Assembly (NCBI GenBank): GCA_011319805.1
Contig: SJRY01000164.1
Location: forward strand, 49,681-113,680
From: Macrocybe gigantea
Taxonomy: Eukaryota; Basidiomycota; Agaricomycetes; Agaricales; Callistosporiaceae
Reading direction: 5' to 3'
DNA: 64,000 bases
The notes below the pieces were generated by a model. The model did not search any database. It had not been told where the DNA came from and saw only the letters and a list, made by a program, of their open reading frames with translations. A program made the translations under genes and the position numbers. This document shows, piece by piece, positions 34,595 to 45,320 of the stretch. Position 1 is the first letter of the stretch. Each line of letters starts with the position of its first letter.

Positions 34595-37500
34595 ATGTTC
34601 GCATTGCCAATCGCGCGCTGGATTGCGTCCAGGCGTCTCACCCGCTCGTTCTCAGCTTCAGCGCGCATCCTCTCCTCTCCTTTCACCACCATGGCCGCTT
34701 CTTATACCGTAAACACAACCGAGCGTCTCTCACGCCTCCGCCAGCTCATGTCCAAGGACAAAAACAACGTTCAGGCGCTGGTCGTGCCCAGCGAAGATCA
34801 ACGTACGTCATCGTACCTCGGTCGGAGAACATTTGCTCATATGGTCGTCGGTGATGGGGGCGTCTAGATTCGAGCGAGTACCTCGCGGACTGCGATAAGC
34901 GACGCGCGTTCATCTCTGGCTTCACTGGATCAGCTGGTCGGGTGTCGATGTCTACGTTCACAGGGCCCACCTTATACCTTTTGCCTTAGGTTGCGCCGTG
35001 ATCACGCTCCAGAACGCATATCTTTTCACGGACGGGCGATACTTTCTGCAGGCGGAGAAGCAGTTAGATAGGTATATTTCAGTGCTTAACGCGTCTGGCA
35101 CTTTTGACGGATTATATACTCCATAAAGCAACTGGACGCTGATGAAGCAAGGTCTTCCCGGTAAATATCCTTCTGCAGACATTACCAAGAGATATTTCTG
35201 ATATCTTGAAAGATGTCCCGACGTGGCAGGATTTTTTGTCCAAGGCAAGTCAGCGGATGACACTAATACTGCACCAATTCGCCTCAACCTTTCGTTAGAA
35301 TCTCGAACCAAAGACGAGCATCGGCATCGACGCCAGGTTGATCTCAGCAGGTCTGCGATGCTCAAACCATTCAAGTTTCAAACTGACATTTTGTCTCAGC
35401 TGATGCTGAGAAGATCACCGCTGCCCTAACTCCTAAGGAGTCCAAACTCGTCCCTCTTGAGAAGAACCTCGTCGACGAAGTTTGGCAGGATCGACCTGCC
35501 CGTCCTCAAAACCCTGTCTTTCACCTCGATGAGAAGTACGCAGGTGCGTGCATATATATGCACGTTCCGCTGTAATCTGATTGTCTCTCACCAGGCCAGT
35601 CGTTTAAGGATAAGGTTGAGAAAGTGCGCGAAGAATTGTCAAAGAAGAAACACCCTGCCCTCGTCGTCACGATGCTGGACGAGATTGCATGGCTGTTCAA
35701 CCTACGTGGTTCCGATATCGAGTACAACCCTGGTTCGTTGTTTTTATTGTGATCTCCGCAAAAATTATGTTGAATTGTAGCTTGACAGTGTTCTTTGCTT
35801 ACGCCATTGTGACATCCAGCTCCGTGGAGTTGTTTATTGAAAAGGCGAAACTGGACGAAACAGCCCTGAAGTACCTCGGGGTTCAAGTCAAAATCCACCC
35901 CTATGAGGATTTCTTCGCACGTCTCGAGCAACTTCCGGCAAATCTCGCGTTGGCGGAGGAATCGGTGAGTGCCGTGGTGTACAGCGCCTGCCCAACTTAT
36001 ATTCGTACACAGAAAGTCCTCATCGGTGAAAATGCGAGTCTCGCAGTTGCAAATGCCCTCGGCAAGGTTCTGTAGTCGTTTCTTTCCTTCCCAGTGTCAG
36101 ATCTAAATGCGCTTTTAGGACAAGTTTATCGTCTCCCGCTCTCCTGTCAACGATCTCAAGGCAATAAAAAACGCTACAGAGCTTGAAGGTTTCCGCCAAA
36201 GCCACATTCGTGACGGCGCTGCCCTCGTTCGCTACTTTGCGTGGCTGGAGGAGCAGCTCGACAATGGCGTCAAGTTGGATGAATGCCAAGGAGCGGATCA
36301 GCTGGAAGCATTCAGAAAGTATATATACGTTTGGCATTCTCAGCGTCATTGATCCCTCACTGCTTGGTAGGGAAGGTGATCTGTTTCGTGGGCTTTCGTT
36401 CGACACCATCTCGTCCACCGGACCCAACGGTGGTATGGGACATTCGATTTTCTTCCTCAGATTCGCATTCACATATTCTCCCAGCTATCATCCATTACAA
36501 ACCGGAGCCAAGTGATTGTGCCATCATAAAAAAGGACCAGGTATGCCGTCAATTCACCTGTCCGTTACGCAGAACTCACTCGTTCGCCAGATATACCTCT
36601 GCGACTCTGGTGGTAAGTTGACGCCGAAAAGCCAATCTACGGTGCTTCCTACATTCATATGCTTTCATTAGCTCAGTACTATGATGGGACAACTGACGTG
36701 ACAAGGACATGGGTAAGGGCCTGCTTCGGAAGTGTATGGTTCTTCTATTTGACCATTGCCTAGCACTTTGGGACTCCGACAGACGAAGAGAAACGTGCGT
36801 TTACACGTGTACTGCAAGGCCACATCGCCATCGACACTGCCGTATTTCCCAACGGCACGACTGGTACGAATTTCAGACCTATGCTGCAGCCATGACGTTA
36901 AAATCTAAATTCTGTCTCGGTTTTTTTTTCAGGTTATGTGATGTAAGAAATACATTTCAGAAAAGGGGGCAATGGAAAGGCTCATTCTTGTGCAACGATG
37001 TACAGTGACTCGTATGCTCGACGTGCATTATGGCAGGACGGCCTAGGTAAGTAGATAGTATGTACTCTCCGTAAATGCAATCCTGAGGCAATTCGCAGAT
37101 TATCGGCAGGTCTTCGTAATTTTTGGATGAAGTTGCTGAATTGTTGATAAATGTAAAGGCATGGCACAGGTCACGGTGTCGGTCATTATCTGAACGTCCA
37201 TGAAGGTAGGTCACGGCGACTAAAGAGTATCGAAACACGCCCATTTATGGTTCGACTTCCAGGTCCACATGGTATCGGCACACGAATCACTTTGAACAGC
37301 ACGCCCCTCAAAGCTGGCATGACGTTGTCCAACGAACCAGGGTACTATGCCGATGGACGCTTCGGAATTCGCATCGAGAACATTGTCCTTGTGAAAGAAG
37401 TCAAGACACCCAACAATTTTGGTGATAAAGGATATCTCGGGTTTGAAAATGTGACCATGTAAGCATCTTGGGCAAAAGGCAGGCATGTCGCTGCTGTGAT

Positions 37501-37684
37501 CAAATAATCTGACGCACGCAGGTGTCCGATACAAACCAAGCTGGTCGATACCGCCCTGTTGGCGACCCAAGAAAGGACTTGGCTGAACGACTACCACAAG
37601 GAAGTTTGGTCCAAGGTTTCTCCGTTGCTCAAGAAAGACCAGAGGGCTCTCAAATGGCTGGAAAAGGAGTGCTTGGCGATCTGA
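34595..37684 (+). CDS. Xaa-Pro aminopeptidase P (M24B), possibly dual-targeted
   Basis: Twenty-two exons close in frame: 610 residues from the ATG at 34691, or 642 from the upstream in-frame ATG at 34595. The enzyme removes N-terminal residues preceding proline using two metal ions. Blocks are [70 protein letters not shown] (metal Asp residues), [20 protein letters not shown] (metal His), LSNEPGYY and FENVTMCPIQTKL. The 32-residue upstream extension, with [14 protein letters not shown], looks like a mitochondrial presequence. Two introns need GC donors: AAG|GCAAGT at 35245 and TCG|GCAGGT at 37106. Exons of 10 nt (36933-36942) and 7 nt (37099-37105) are required to encode the conserved GYVIDSY and LDYRHG joints. 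Confidence 0.94.
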
Positions 37685-37924
37685 TCTCTGCAGACAAGCA
37701 TAGGAGATTGCGAGAAGCGCTCGGAGGATTGTTTCCAAGTATGTGGATGCATGGATGCACGAGTATGTTTTGGATATATAACCTTCTGCTCTTTTATCTA
37801 TACCTTTCCCGTGAGAAGCTATGACGAAGTATTTTCTGCGTAAAGGAATTTGACAACCGACTTTCAAGTTTTATTCAAGCCAATCCAATGTCAGCTTCAT
37901 GGGTCAGGTGCAAGCGATCGATTT

Positions 37925-38466
37925 TCAGAACGAGATATCCCCAAAGACAGGTCGATGGTCGCTAGCAAGGATGCCATCGTCTGAAAGGGACGATTCGACC
38001 TTGTATTTTTCAGCGATCCTAAAGCAAAGCATGGTTTTCCACAACCCCTCAGATTGCCATATGTTCGCACTTACCATCCGAGGTTGCTGCCACCAAAGAC
38101 GAAATCAATCCTTGTCCAGCTGCGCGCATCGTTTGGCTGTGTAAACCCAGTGAAAGTGGGGATCTGCGACTCGGGATGCACGCGTTTGCCACACACCCAA
38201 ATTTGTCGAATCGCGGGAGGACCCTCCATTTCGGAGGTCCGTTTCACTTCCAACCCTTTAGATGGGCCGGTTGGGTCTGGGCCGTCATAATCTGTGAGCC
38301 ACCGAGAGCTGTTCCTCGTATGACTTAGGTAAGAAGCTTTCCGGCTCCGCCTAGGAAAGCCAGTGGGGAGGCGGGATGCGCTGCGTTCCCCAACTGAACA
38401 GGAGGCTACGACGCGACGAGCGGATCTCGGCTCCCAAATCTGCAGGAGTAGGCGGAGTGTGTCCAT
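37925..38466 (-). pseudogene. 3' fragment of an endonuclease/exonuclease/phosphatase-domain gene
   Basis: Two exons (38075 to about 38466 and 37925-38018, intron 38019-38074) encode YLSHTRNSSRWLTDYDGPDP, PESQIPTFTGFTQPNDARSW, the RIDFVFGG block and the terminal SDDGILASDHRPVFGDISF. These are the C-terminal half of a DNase I-like fold, with the SDHRPV catalytic His motif. The N-terminal half, with the first catalytic residues, is absent. The frame ends where the transposon island starts (about 38,470). It is therefore probably a truncated gene, though an undetected upstream exon cannot be excluded. Confidence 0.65.
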
Positions 38467-38483
38467 GTAATGATTTTTCTAAT

Positions 38484-39915
38484 CTATGACGGGGTGTGGT
38501 GTGATGTGGGTGGTCCACTAGCCTCTGTGCTATGAATTAAGGTGGCTACTGTGCGATGTATCTGAGGCGACGCTTGTAAGTATGGTGCCATAATCTGCGC
38601 ATGCTTGCGCAAGTATCGTAAAAAGGCGTCACTAGACCATCGCCCGATGACCTTTACCGTGTCTAGCGGGACCCCTCACAGGAGGTATTCCAGGGTTGCT
38701 CCTATTCGGATTCCATGGCCCGGGATGTGGGGGATGCCTGCATCCCGCTCGGCTTTGGCAATATGCTCCAGGAAGGCTTTCTTGGTGAGTGGGTGCCATG
38801 GATGGCCCTGTGGGTGTCGATATGCGAATAGGTGTTCATTGGGCATGGGTGCATTTATTTCCAGGTGATTCTTTAAGGCCTCGTCTGGATCCAGTGGGTG
38901 CTGCTGGTGACTCCAGTATACATCCTGGCCTTGGATCGCTGTCTTGGTGTGTTGTTACGATTTCAAGGCCAATCGTTATCTTGACGACGGACACGTGACA
39001 CACGAACCACATGACAAACACGTGACACAAGATGCGACGTGATGAACAGAACATGACATGACACTCTAGAACAACCCTATAACAACGATGCATCAGTGCT
39101 CACTAGGGCATAGGGTTACAGTGCAGCACCTGCAGAATATCATGAGGAGTGCAGTCGATCCTGACTCATACAACTTAGGGCCAAGGGTTTTCATAGCATG
39201 AGGATAATATACAGTACGAAACGTAGCAATATATAAATATGAAGAATTTGTATGATAGAATCCAGCTTTGAGCTGGTTAATAACTAGCATTCTCATCCCC
39301 ACCTCTTACTCTCTGATAGTTAGAGTGACTTGCATGCAGACATAGTTTTGTGTAACATGCATAGAAGGTGCAGAACTGTCACCCTGAGGTTTTCTCGTGT
39401 CTGGTCATAGTGAAGATCAGATGGACGGTTGGGTCATATTTCTTGAGTGATGGTACCATGAATTCTCCCAAACACATCATGGCAAAGAAGGACATCAGGA
39501 GGCATGCAAAGATGGCCATGTTGAAGGGAGAGGATAAGTCCAGCTGTGACCTGATAGCTGTCATGGATGCAATCATGTATGGTTGCCTTTGCAGTCATTT
39601 GGTATTTGCAGGTGCCATGTGCTCCACTGCCTTGAGAATCATGTCCATTTCATTCATGTTGATGTTCCATTGGACACTGTGGAGTATGTGCTATGTGCGA
39701 AGGCTACAGACATAGTTCTTTATTGTTGAGATGGCATATATGCCTGCCATCCCAGCTGTAAAAGCTGCCAACAAGAGTGGTTCAACAGGTGCTTGTTGTC
39801 CCTCCAAGACATTCCATTTGTCACAGAAGACATGAAAAACCAGCAGGCCTGCTCCATATGATTCTAACATGCTACCTGCCCAAGCTTCTGCCATTGTTTC
39901 AAAGACCCTGTGCAT
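38484..39915 (-). pseudogene. Decayed tyrosine-recombinase (DNA breaking-rejoining enzyme) of a transposon
   Basis: The N-terminal core-binding part reads MLESYGAGLLVFHVFCDK and AISTIKNYVCSLR, then MIASMTAIRSQLDLSSPFNMA with LLMSFFAMMCLGEFMVPS. After an inserted LTR the catalytic part resumes: TKTAIQGQDVYWSHQ, PLTKKAFLEHIAKAE, HGIRIGATLEYLL (the HxxR box), GVPLDTVKVIGRWSSDAFLRYL and KHAQIMAPYLQA (candidate nucleophile Tyr). This is the basidiomycete phage-integrase-like family of Crypton/DIRS-type elements (class uncertain). In-frame stops at CSLRT*H and NTK*LQ fit TGG to TAG or TGA, and LL*GVPLD fits CGA to TGA. All are transitions. It cannot encode an active enzyme. Confidence 0.82.
38953..39357 (-). 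mobile_element. Solo LTR (405 bp) inserted in the recombinase pseudogene
   Basis: On the minus strand it begins TGTTACAC and ends CGTAACA. It splits the recombinase exactly between VTVLHLL and TKTAIQG. The 5-bp flanks are TGTGT (38948-38952) and TGCAT (39358-39362). Both derive from TGCGT by one transition each at the CpG, so this is a decayed target-site duplication. No coding content. Confidence 0.75.
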
Positions 39916-40106
39916 GTCTTCTTCTGAGAGTTCAGAGATGGCAGCCTGGTGACTGCATTGACTGTCTATTGGTCTCTACAACCATAGGCATTCTGAGGCA
40001 TGGCAGTGGGGTTGAAGTGGGAATTCTTTGAGCTGTAAATGCTGAGGATAAGAGGGGGGTTGTGTGGCACTTTGCACTCTATGTATTTGTATAGTTTTAA
40101 GGTTGT

Positions 40107-40426
40107 TGTTATGGACATCACTTGAAGGACCATTCATTGTCTTATCTTATCTCCCTTCCCTTATCTTCCCCTCCCCATCGCACTGTGCAGCGTGCAGTCA
40201 TTGAGTCATTTTCACTTTTCTAGTTATCCTGAGTCATCTCATCCCAGTCTTACTCATCCACAGTCCACAGCATTGTGCAGTCCATGGTCCATGCTCGAGT
40301 ACTGTAATGTATATAAGGACTCTCAGATGTACCAGTAGCGCTAGGCTTAATATTCCATTTGCCATCGTCTTAAACCACTTTTGCACTTAGTTTGCCTGAG
40401 TCCTTTAAGATTCATCTAGCCTAACA
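40107..40426 (+). repeat. 5' LTR of the family-1 Gypsy element
   Basis: It begins TGTTATGGACATCAC and ends CTAGCCTAACA. A TATATAAGG box and the downstream AGATGTACCAGTAGCG block are shared with the 3' LTR. It differs from the 3' LTR at many sites, mostly C/T or G/A. Confidence 0.9.
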
Positions 40427-40539
40427 AGATATTAAGCCTCATCGAGACTCGCTCAGACTCACACACACCACGTCACGCTTTATCAAAGACCTGATCAACA
40501 TTTGATGACAAGTGGTCACTGACCCAGCGAGCACTAGCA

Positions 40540-42230
40540 TAAGCAATGAGAACACCTGGCTCAGAGAAGTAGATTACACATTGCAGTCTACGCCATTCAC
40601 AGAGACAGTCCATGCTAACCGCAGAGACACTAGCAATTCAAACAAATGAAAGAGGGAGCGTACACCTACACCAAGTAGTGACGAAGAAGAACAGGCATTT
40701 CTGAGAGAGTTTGCCTTCACCACCACAGATGAGCCCACTGAGATCTTCAGTGACGGAGCAGCATAGCTCATTACAGAACTCTTACTAGAAGGAGAATACA
40801 GGATAAGCCTAGAAGAGCTGTGGTCAGACCAGAATCTTCCTGCCAAAGAAGAGGACGAACCGATCCACAAGAAAACAAGAGAGGAATGAATGCAAGCCCA
40901 AAACTTCAGACAATAGCAGATTGAAAACTACAATCACCAGGTACAAGAAAAGGACATACTAATACAGAGAGGACATGACACACAGAGCGTACGACAGAAT
41001 CAACGAGAGTGACACCAAAGTCAGGGGCACATAGGAACGAAATTACCAAACCCTTTCAGAAGACCGACTCGCTGAAGTACAGCATAAGAAGGAAATCACA
41101 CCACCATGGTGAAAGTAAGTGACAGTGACTGGAATGAATACTATCAGTGGAGGGAGTGAAAGAGACTACCAAAGACAGACAGACCAACCGCTGCAGAGTG
41201 GGCCAATTTTGAACAAGCCTGTAGAATCGCAGAAATTGACCTAGACTACTAGAAAGAGCAGAGAGAAGAATGAAGACAAAAGCAGATTCAAGAACAGCAG
41301 ACCCAAGCACAACAGGCCCAAGAACAGGAGAGCCAAGGCCAAGACAACGATGAAGAAATTTCACAGACAATGATGACAGAATACAAGGGAATTATCGCCA
41401 ACCCGAAGTCCTTCACAGGAGATCGAACAGCCTTTGACATTTGGTGGAGGAAGATGAAACTCTACATAACTGCATATGGAGACCTCACTGATGTACAGAG
41501 GATCGGAGCAGTACTATCCAGAATGACTGACGGACCAGAAGCCCACTGGGCGTCAAAGAAAATCGACACCATGACTAACCAAAGCACATGGGCTGATTTT
41601 GTAACCAAAATAGAAATGCGATTCAGCAATGTCATGTCACCGTTGCAAGCAGGAAGCAAATTATTCAACATCAGACAGGGAAACTGACCCATTGACAAAT
41701 TCCTAGATGAATTCGTAGACCTCACAGGAAAAGTGGGAATGACAGAAACAGCTCCTCGCTTCCTACTCAAGAAGAGCTTAAACCAGAGGACAGCAGAAGC
41801 TGTACACTCGATCTCCATACTTCCAACAGATGGAGACAAATATATCAAGACAGTTTGAGTGATTGGACAAAACATCGATGAACATAGGAATGTAATAAGG
41901 GGAGAATTCACAAACAGCCAATGCAAATCTGGAAATCTGAGCTGAGGAGCAGGACAGGCCATGGAAGTCAACAAAATATGAAGCAACAATTGCTTCAATT
42001 GCAATAAGCCAGGACATCTTTTATGAAACTGTCCAGAACTATGAAAAGGAGCAGCAAACATCACATGTTTCAATTGTGGCTTGAAAGGACATTACACATG
42101 AAACTGCAAGAAGAAGAAGAAGGAAAAATCCCAAGTCAGAGAAGTGAAAGAAGAAGGAGAAGAAGATGAAGAAGACAAGGATGAAGAAAGCTCTGACAAA
42201 GAGGGTTTTGTCAAAGGGTCCGATTAAGAG
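40540..42230 (+). pseudogene. gag of the family-1 Gypsy element
   Basis: The frame runs through SSDEEEQAFLREFAF, DWNEYYQWRE, PTAAEWANFEQACRIAEI, a Gln-rich stretch, NPKSFTGDRTAFDIWWRKMK, GPEAHWASKKID and two zinc knuckles (CFNCNKPGHLL*NC and CFNCGLKGHYT*NC), ending in an acidic tail. At least ten in-frame stops occur, mostly TGA (a few TAG). In the knuckles they fall at the position usually held by Arg, fitting CGA to TGA. This copy cannot be translated. Confidence 0.85.
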
Positions 42231-43335
42231 GTGCTAAATCGCGACCCATACAGCTGAAACAGACTCGCTTTGATACCGGATGTAGATCATCCCATACTCT
42301 GAAATACACCATTCCTGCAAAACGATCTGAAGCACCAAGGAAAACTATCTGAGGTGACAAACCATCCAAAAGGAAAGAACTCGCAATGCCAGCAAAGATA
42401 CGAATGTGAAAGGGGATAGCAACAATAACACCAGAAGTCAATAGTGGAGCAGACAGGACCTGCATCAATACTGCCATAGTAGCAAAAACACGATTGAAGA
42501 CACAACGAATCAAGAAGATTCAAATCATAAATGCAGATGGATTACCCAACCGCCAGAAAACAGCAGATTGGGTAGTGGAAGTCCACATCGATATTAAAGG
42601 ACACAAAGAGCATATGGAAGCTGTTGTACTTGACATCGGAAAGACTGACATGCTACAGGGACATGACTAGCTTGTCTATCACAACTCAATGATCAAATGG
42701 AGGATAGGAGAGATCATTTTTAACAGATGCCCCAAAATGTGCAAGATAAACTACCAAATGATCAAAATACAGAAAATGGCTGAACTAGCGAAGACCACAG
42801 CCAGTGACAGGATGGAAACTCAGATACCTCCATATCTGATGAGATTCATACACCTCTTTAAAAAAAAGAACTTCGATCGTTTACCAGACTACAAGGAGTG
42901 GGACCATGAAATAAACTTAACAAAAGATGCACCCAAAACGATACCGAGCAAGGTCTACCCAATGACGCAGAAGGAACTAGAAGAGCTAGATGCCTTTGTC
43001 GAAGAAGGACTAAGAACAGGGAAGATACGCCCCTCAAAATCACCTTATGCAGTACCCTGTTTCTTTCGCAATAAGAAGGATGGCAGCAAACGACTCATCC
43101 AAGACTATCAGGAAATAAACAAATATACAGTCAAAGGCAAGTTCCCATTACCATGCATCAGTGAGCTCCTCGACGTACTACAAGAAGCAAAGTACTTCAG
43201 CAAGATCAACATTATCTGGGGATACAATAACGTATGCATCCGAAAAGGAGATGAATGGAAGGCAGCCTTCCTAACAGCAAGAGGGCTCTTCGAACTGATA
43301 GTCATATACTTTGGACAGTGCAATGCACCAGGCAC
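42231..43335 (+). pseudogene. First, truncated protease/RT copy of the family-1 element
   Basis: After gag come a decayed protease (ITPEVNSGADRTCI: the catalytic Asp of the second copy's VDSGADRTCI reads Asn here), then RT frames FDRLPDYKEWDHEINL, KELEELDAFVEEGLRTGKIRPSKSPYAVPCF, DYQEINKYTV, and FGQCNAPGT, where a solo LTR interrupts it. The remainder (43,829-43,900) lacks the YMDD codons before jumping back into gag-like sequence. Confidence 0.8.
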
Positions 43336-43823
43336 TGTTAGGCTAGACGAATCTTAAAGGACTCGGGCAGACTAAGTGCGAGAGTGGTTTAAGATGATGG
43401 CAAATGGAATATTAAGCTTAGCGCTATGGGTACATCTAGGAGTCCTTATATACATTACAGTACTCGAGCACGGACCATGGACTGCGCAAATGCTGTGGAC
43501 TGCGGATGAGTAAGACTAAGGAGGAGATGACTCGGAGTGACTAGAGGAATGGAATGACTCGATGGCTGCGCACTGCACAGCGTGATGGGGAGGATAAGGG
43601 GTGTAAGCCTGCCTCGGCTTACATCAGCTGACACTTATGTAATGGGTGGGTGTTTGTTGATGCTGGATCGCTTCCTGTACTTCACTTCGTTCACGATACA
43701 TCTGGCTTGAAGATTTACTCGCGTCCGACTTTAGTCCGCCGTTTTCCCTCGAGAGAGGGTTTTCAAGGGTGTGGGAAAGATAAGATAAGAAAATGAATAG
43801 TCCTTTGGGCGGCGTCTGTAACA
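43336..43823 (-). mobile_element. Nested solo LTR of family 1, reverse orientation
   Basis: It begins TGTTAGGCTAG and ends CGTCTGTAACA, the reverse complement of a family-1 LTR. The flanks GGCAC (43331-43335) and GGCAT (43824-43828) are a 5-bp target-site duplication with one transition. Removing its internal insert leaves 319 bp, the same as the 3' LTR. Confidence 0.88.
43602..43765. mobile_element. Small insert inside the nested LTR
   Basis: These 164 bp are absent from the other family-1 LTRs. They start TGTAAGCC and end TTTTCA, flanked by AGGGG and AGGGT. The left end carries a short hairpin, TGTAAGCC-TGCCTC-GGCTTACA. It could be a very small LTR or another non-autonomous element; the class is unknown. 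Confidence 0.6.
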
Positions 43824-43906
43824 GGCATGTTTAGCCAGATGATGGCAAGCCTCTTCCAAGACCAAATATGAAGGAGAGTGTGCATAATCTACATCATAAT
43901 CATCAG

Positions 43907-45320
43907 ACAATAAGCTAGGACACCTTTCATGAAACTGTCTGGAACCACGGAAAGGAGCAGCAAACGTTACATGTTTCAATTGTAGCTTGAAAGGACATTA
44001 CGCACAAAACTGCAAGAAGAAGAAGAAGGGAAAATCCCGAGTCAGAGAAGTGAAAGAAGAAGGAGAAGAAGATGAAGAAGACAAGGATGAAGAAAGCTCT
44101 GACAAAGAGGGTTTTGTCGAAGGGTCTGACTAAGAGGTGCTAAATCGCGACCCATACAGCTGAAACAGACTCGCTTTGATACCGGATGTAGATCATCCCA
44201 TACTCTGAAATACACCATTCCCGCAAAGCGACCTGAAGCACCAAGAAGAACCATCCGAGGTGATAGACCACCTAAAAGAAAAGAACTCGCAGTACCAGCG
44301 AAGATACGAATGCGAAAAGGAATAGCAATGATAACACCAGAAGTCGATAGCGGAGCAGACAGGACCTGCATCAATACCGCCATAGTAGAAAAACAGGACT
44401 AAAGACACGACGAATCAAGAAGATTCAAATCATAAACGCAGATGGATCACCCAACCGCCAGAAAACAGCAGACCGAGTAGCAGAAGTCCACATCGACATT
44501 AAAGGACACAAAGAGCACATGGAAGCCATCGTACTTGACATCGGGAAAACTGACATGTTACTAGGACATGACTGGCTTGTCTATCACAACCCAATGATCA
44601 AATGAAGGACAGGAGAGATTGTCTTTAACAGATGCCCCCAAACATGCAAGATAAACCACCAAACGATCAAAATACAGAAAGTGGCTGAACAAGTGAAAAC
44701 CACAGCTAGCGACAGGATGAGAACTCAAATACCCCCATATTTGACGAGATTCAAACACCTCTTTAAAGAGAAAAACTTCGATCGTTTACCAGACCACAAG
44801 GAGTGGGACCACGAAATAAACTTGACAAAAGACGCACCAAAAACGATACCGAGCAAGATCTACCCGATGACACAAAAGGAACTAGAGGAGCTAGATACCT
44901 TTGTCGAAGAAGGATTAAGAACAGGGAAGATACGTCCCTCAAAATCACCCTATGCAGCACCCTGCTTCTTTCGAAATAAGAAGGATGGCAGCAAATGACT
45001 CATCCAAGACTATCGAGAAATAAACAAATACACGGTCAAGGACAAGTTCCCACTACCACGTATCAGCGAGCTCCTCGATGTGTTACAAGGAGCAAAATAC
45101 TTCAATAAGATTGATATTATCTGGGGATACAATAACGTATGCATCCAAAAAGGAGACAAATGGAAGGCGGCCTTCCTAACAGCAAGAGGACTCTTCAAAC
45201 CGACAGTCATGTACTTTGGACAATGCAACGCACCAGGCACCTTTAGCCAGATGATGGCAAACCTCTTCCAAGACCAAATACGGAGAAGAGTATGCATAAT
45301 CTATATGGACGACATCATAA
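43907..45320 (+). repeat. Tandem duplicate of the gag-knuckle to RT segment (family 1)
   Basis: Bases 43,907-45,240 repeat 42,003-43,335 in the same order (zinc knuckle, acidic tail, protease, RT start), and beyond the nested LTR the two copies match again into the RT active-site region. The junction joins ATCATAATCATC of RT directly to the AATAAGC knuckle sequence. Confidence 0.88.
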
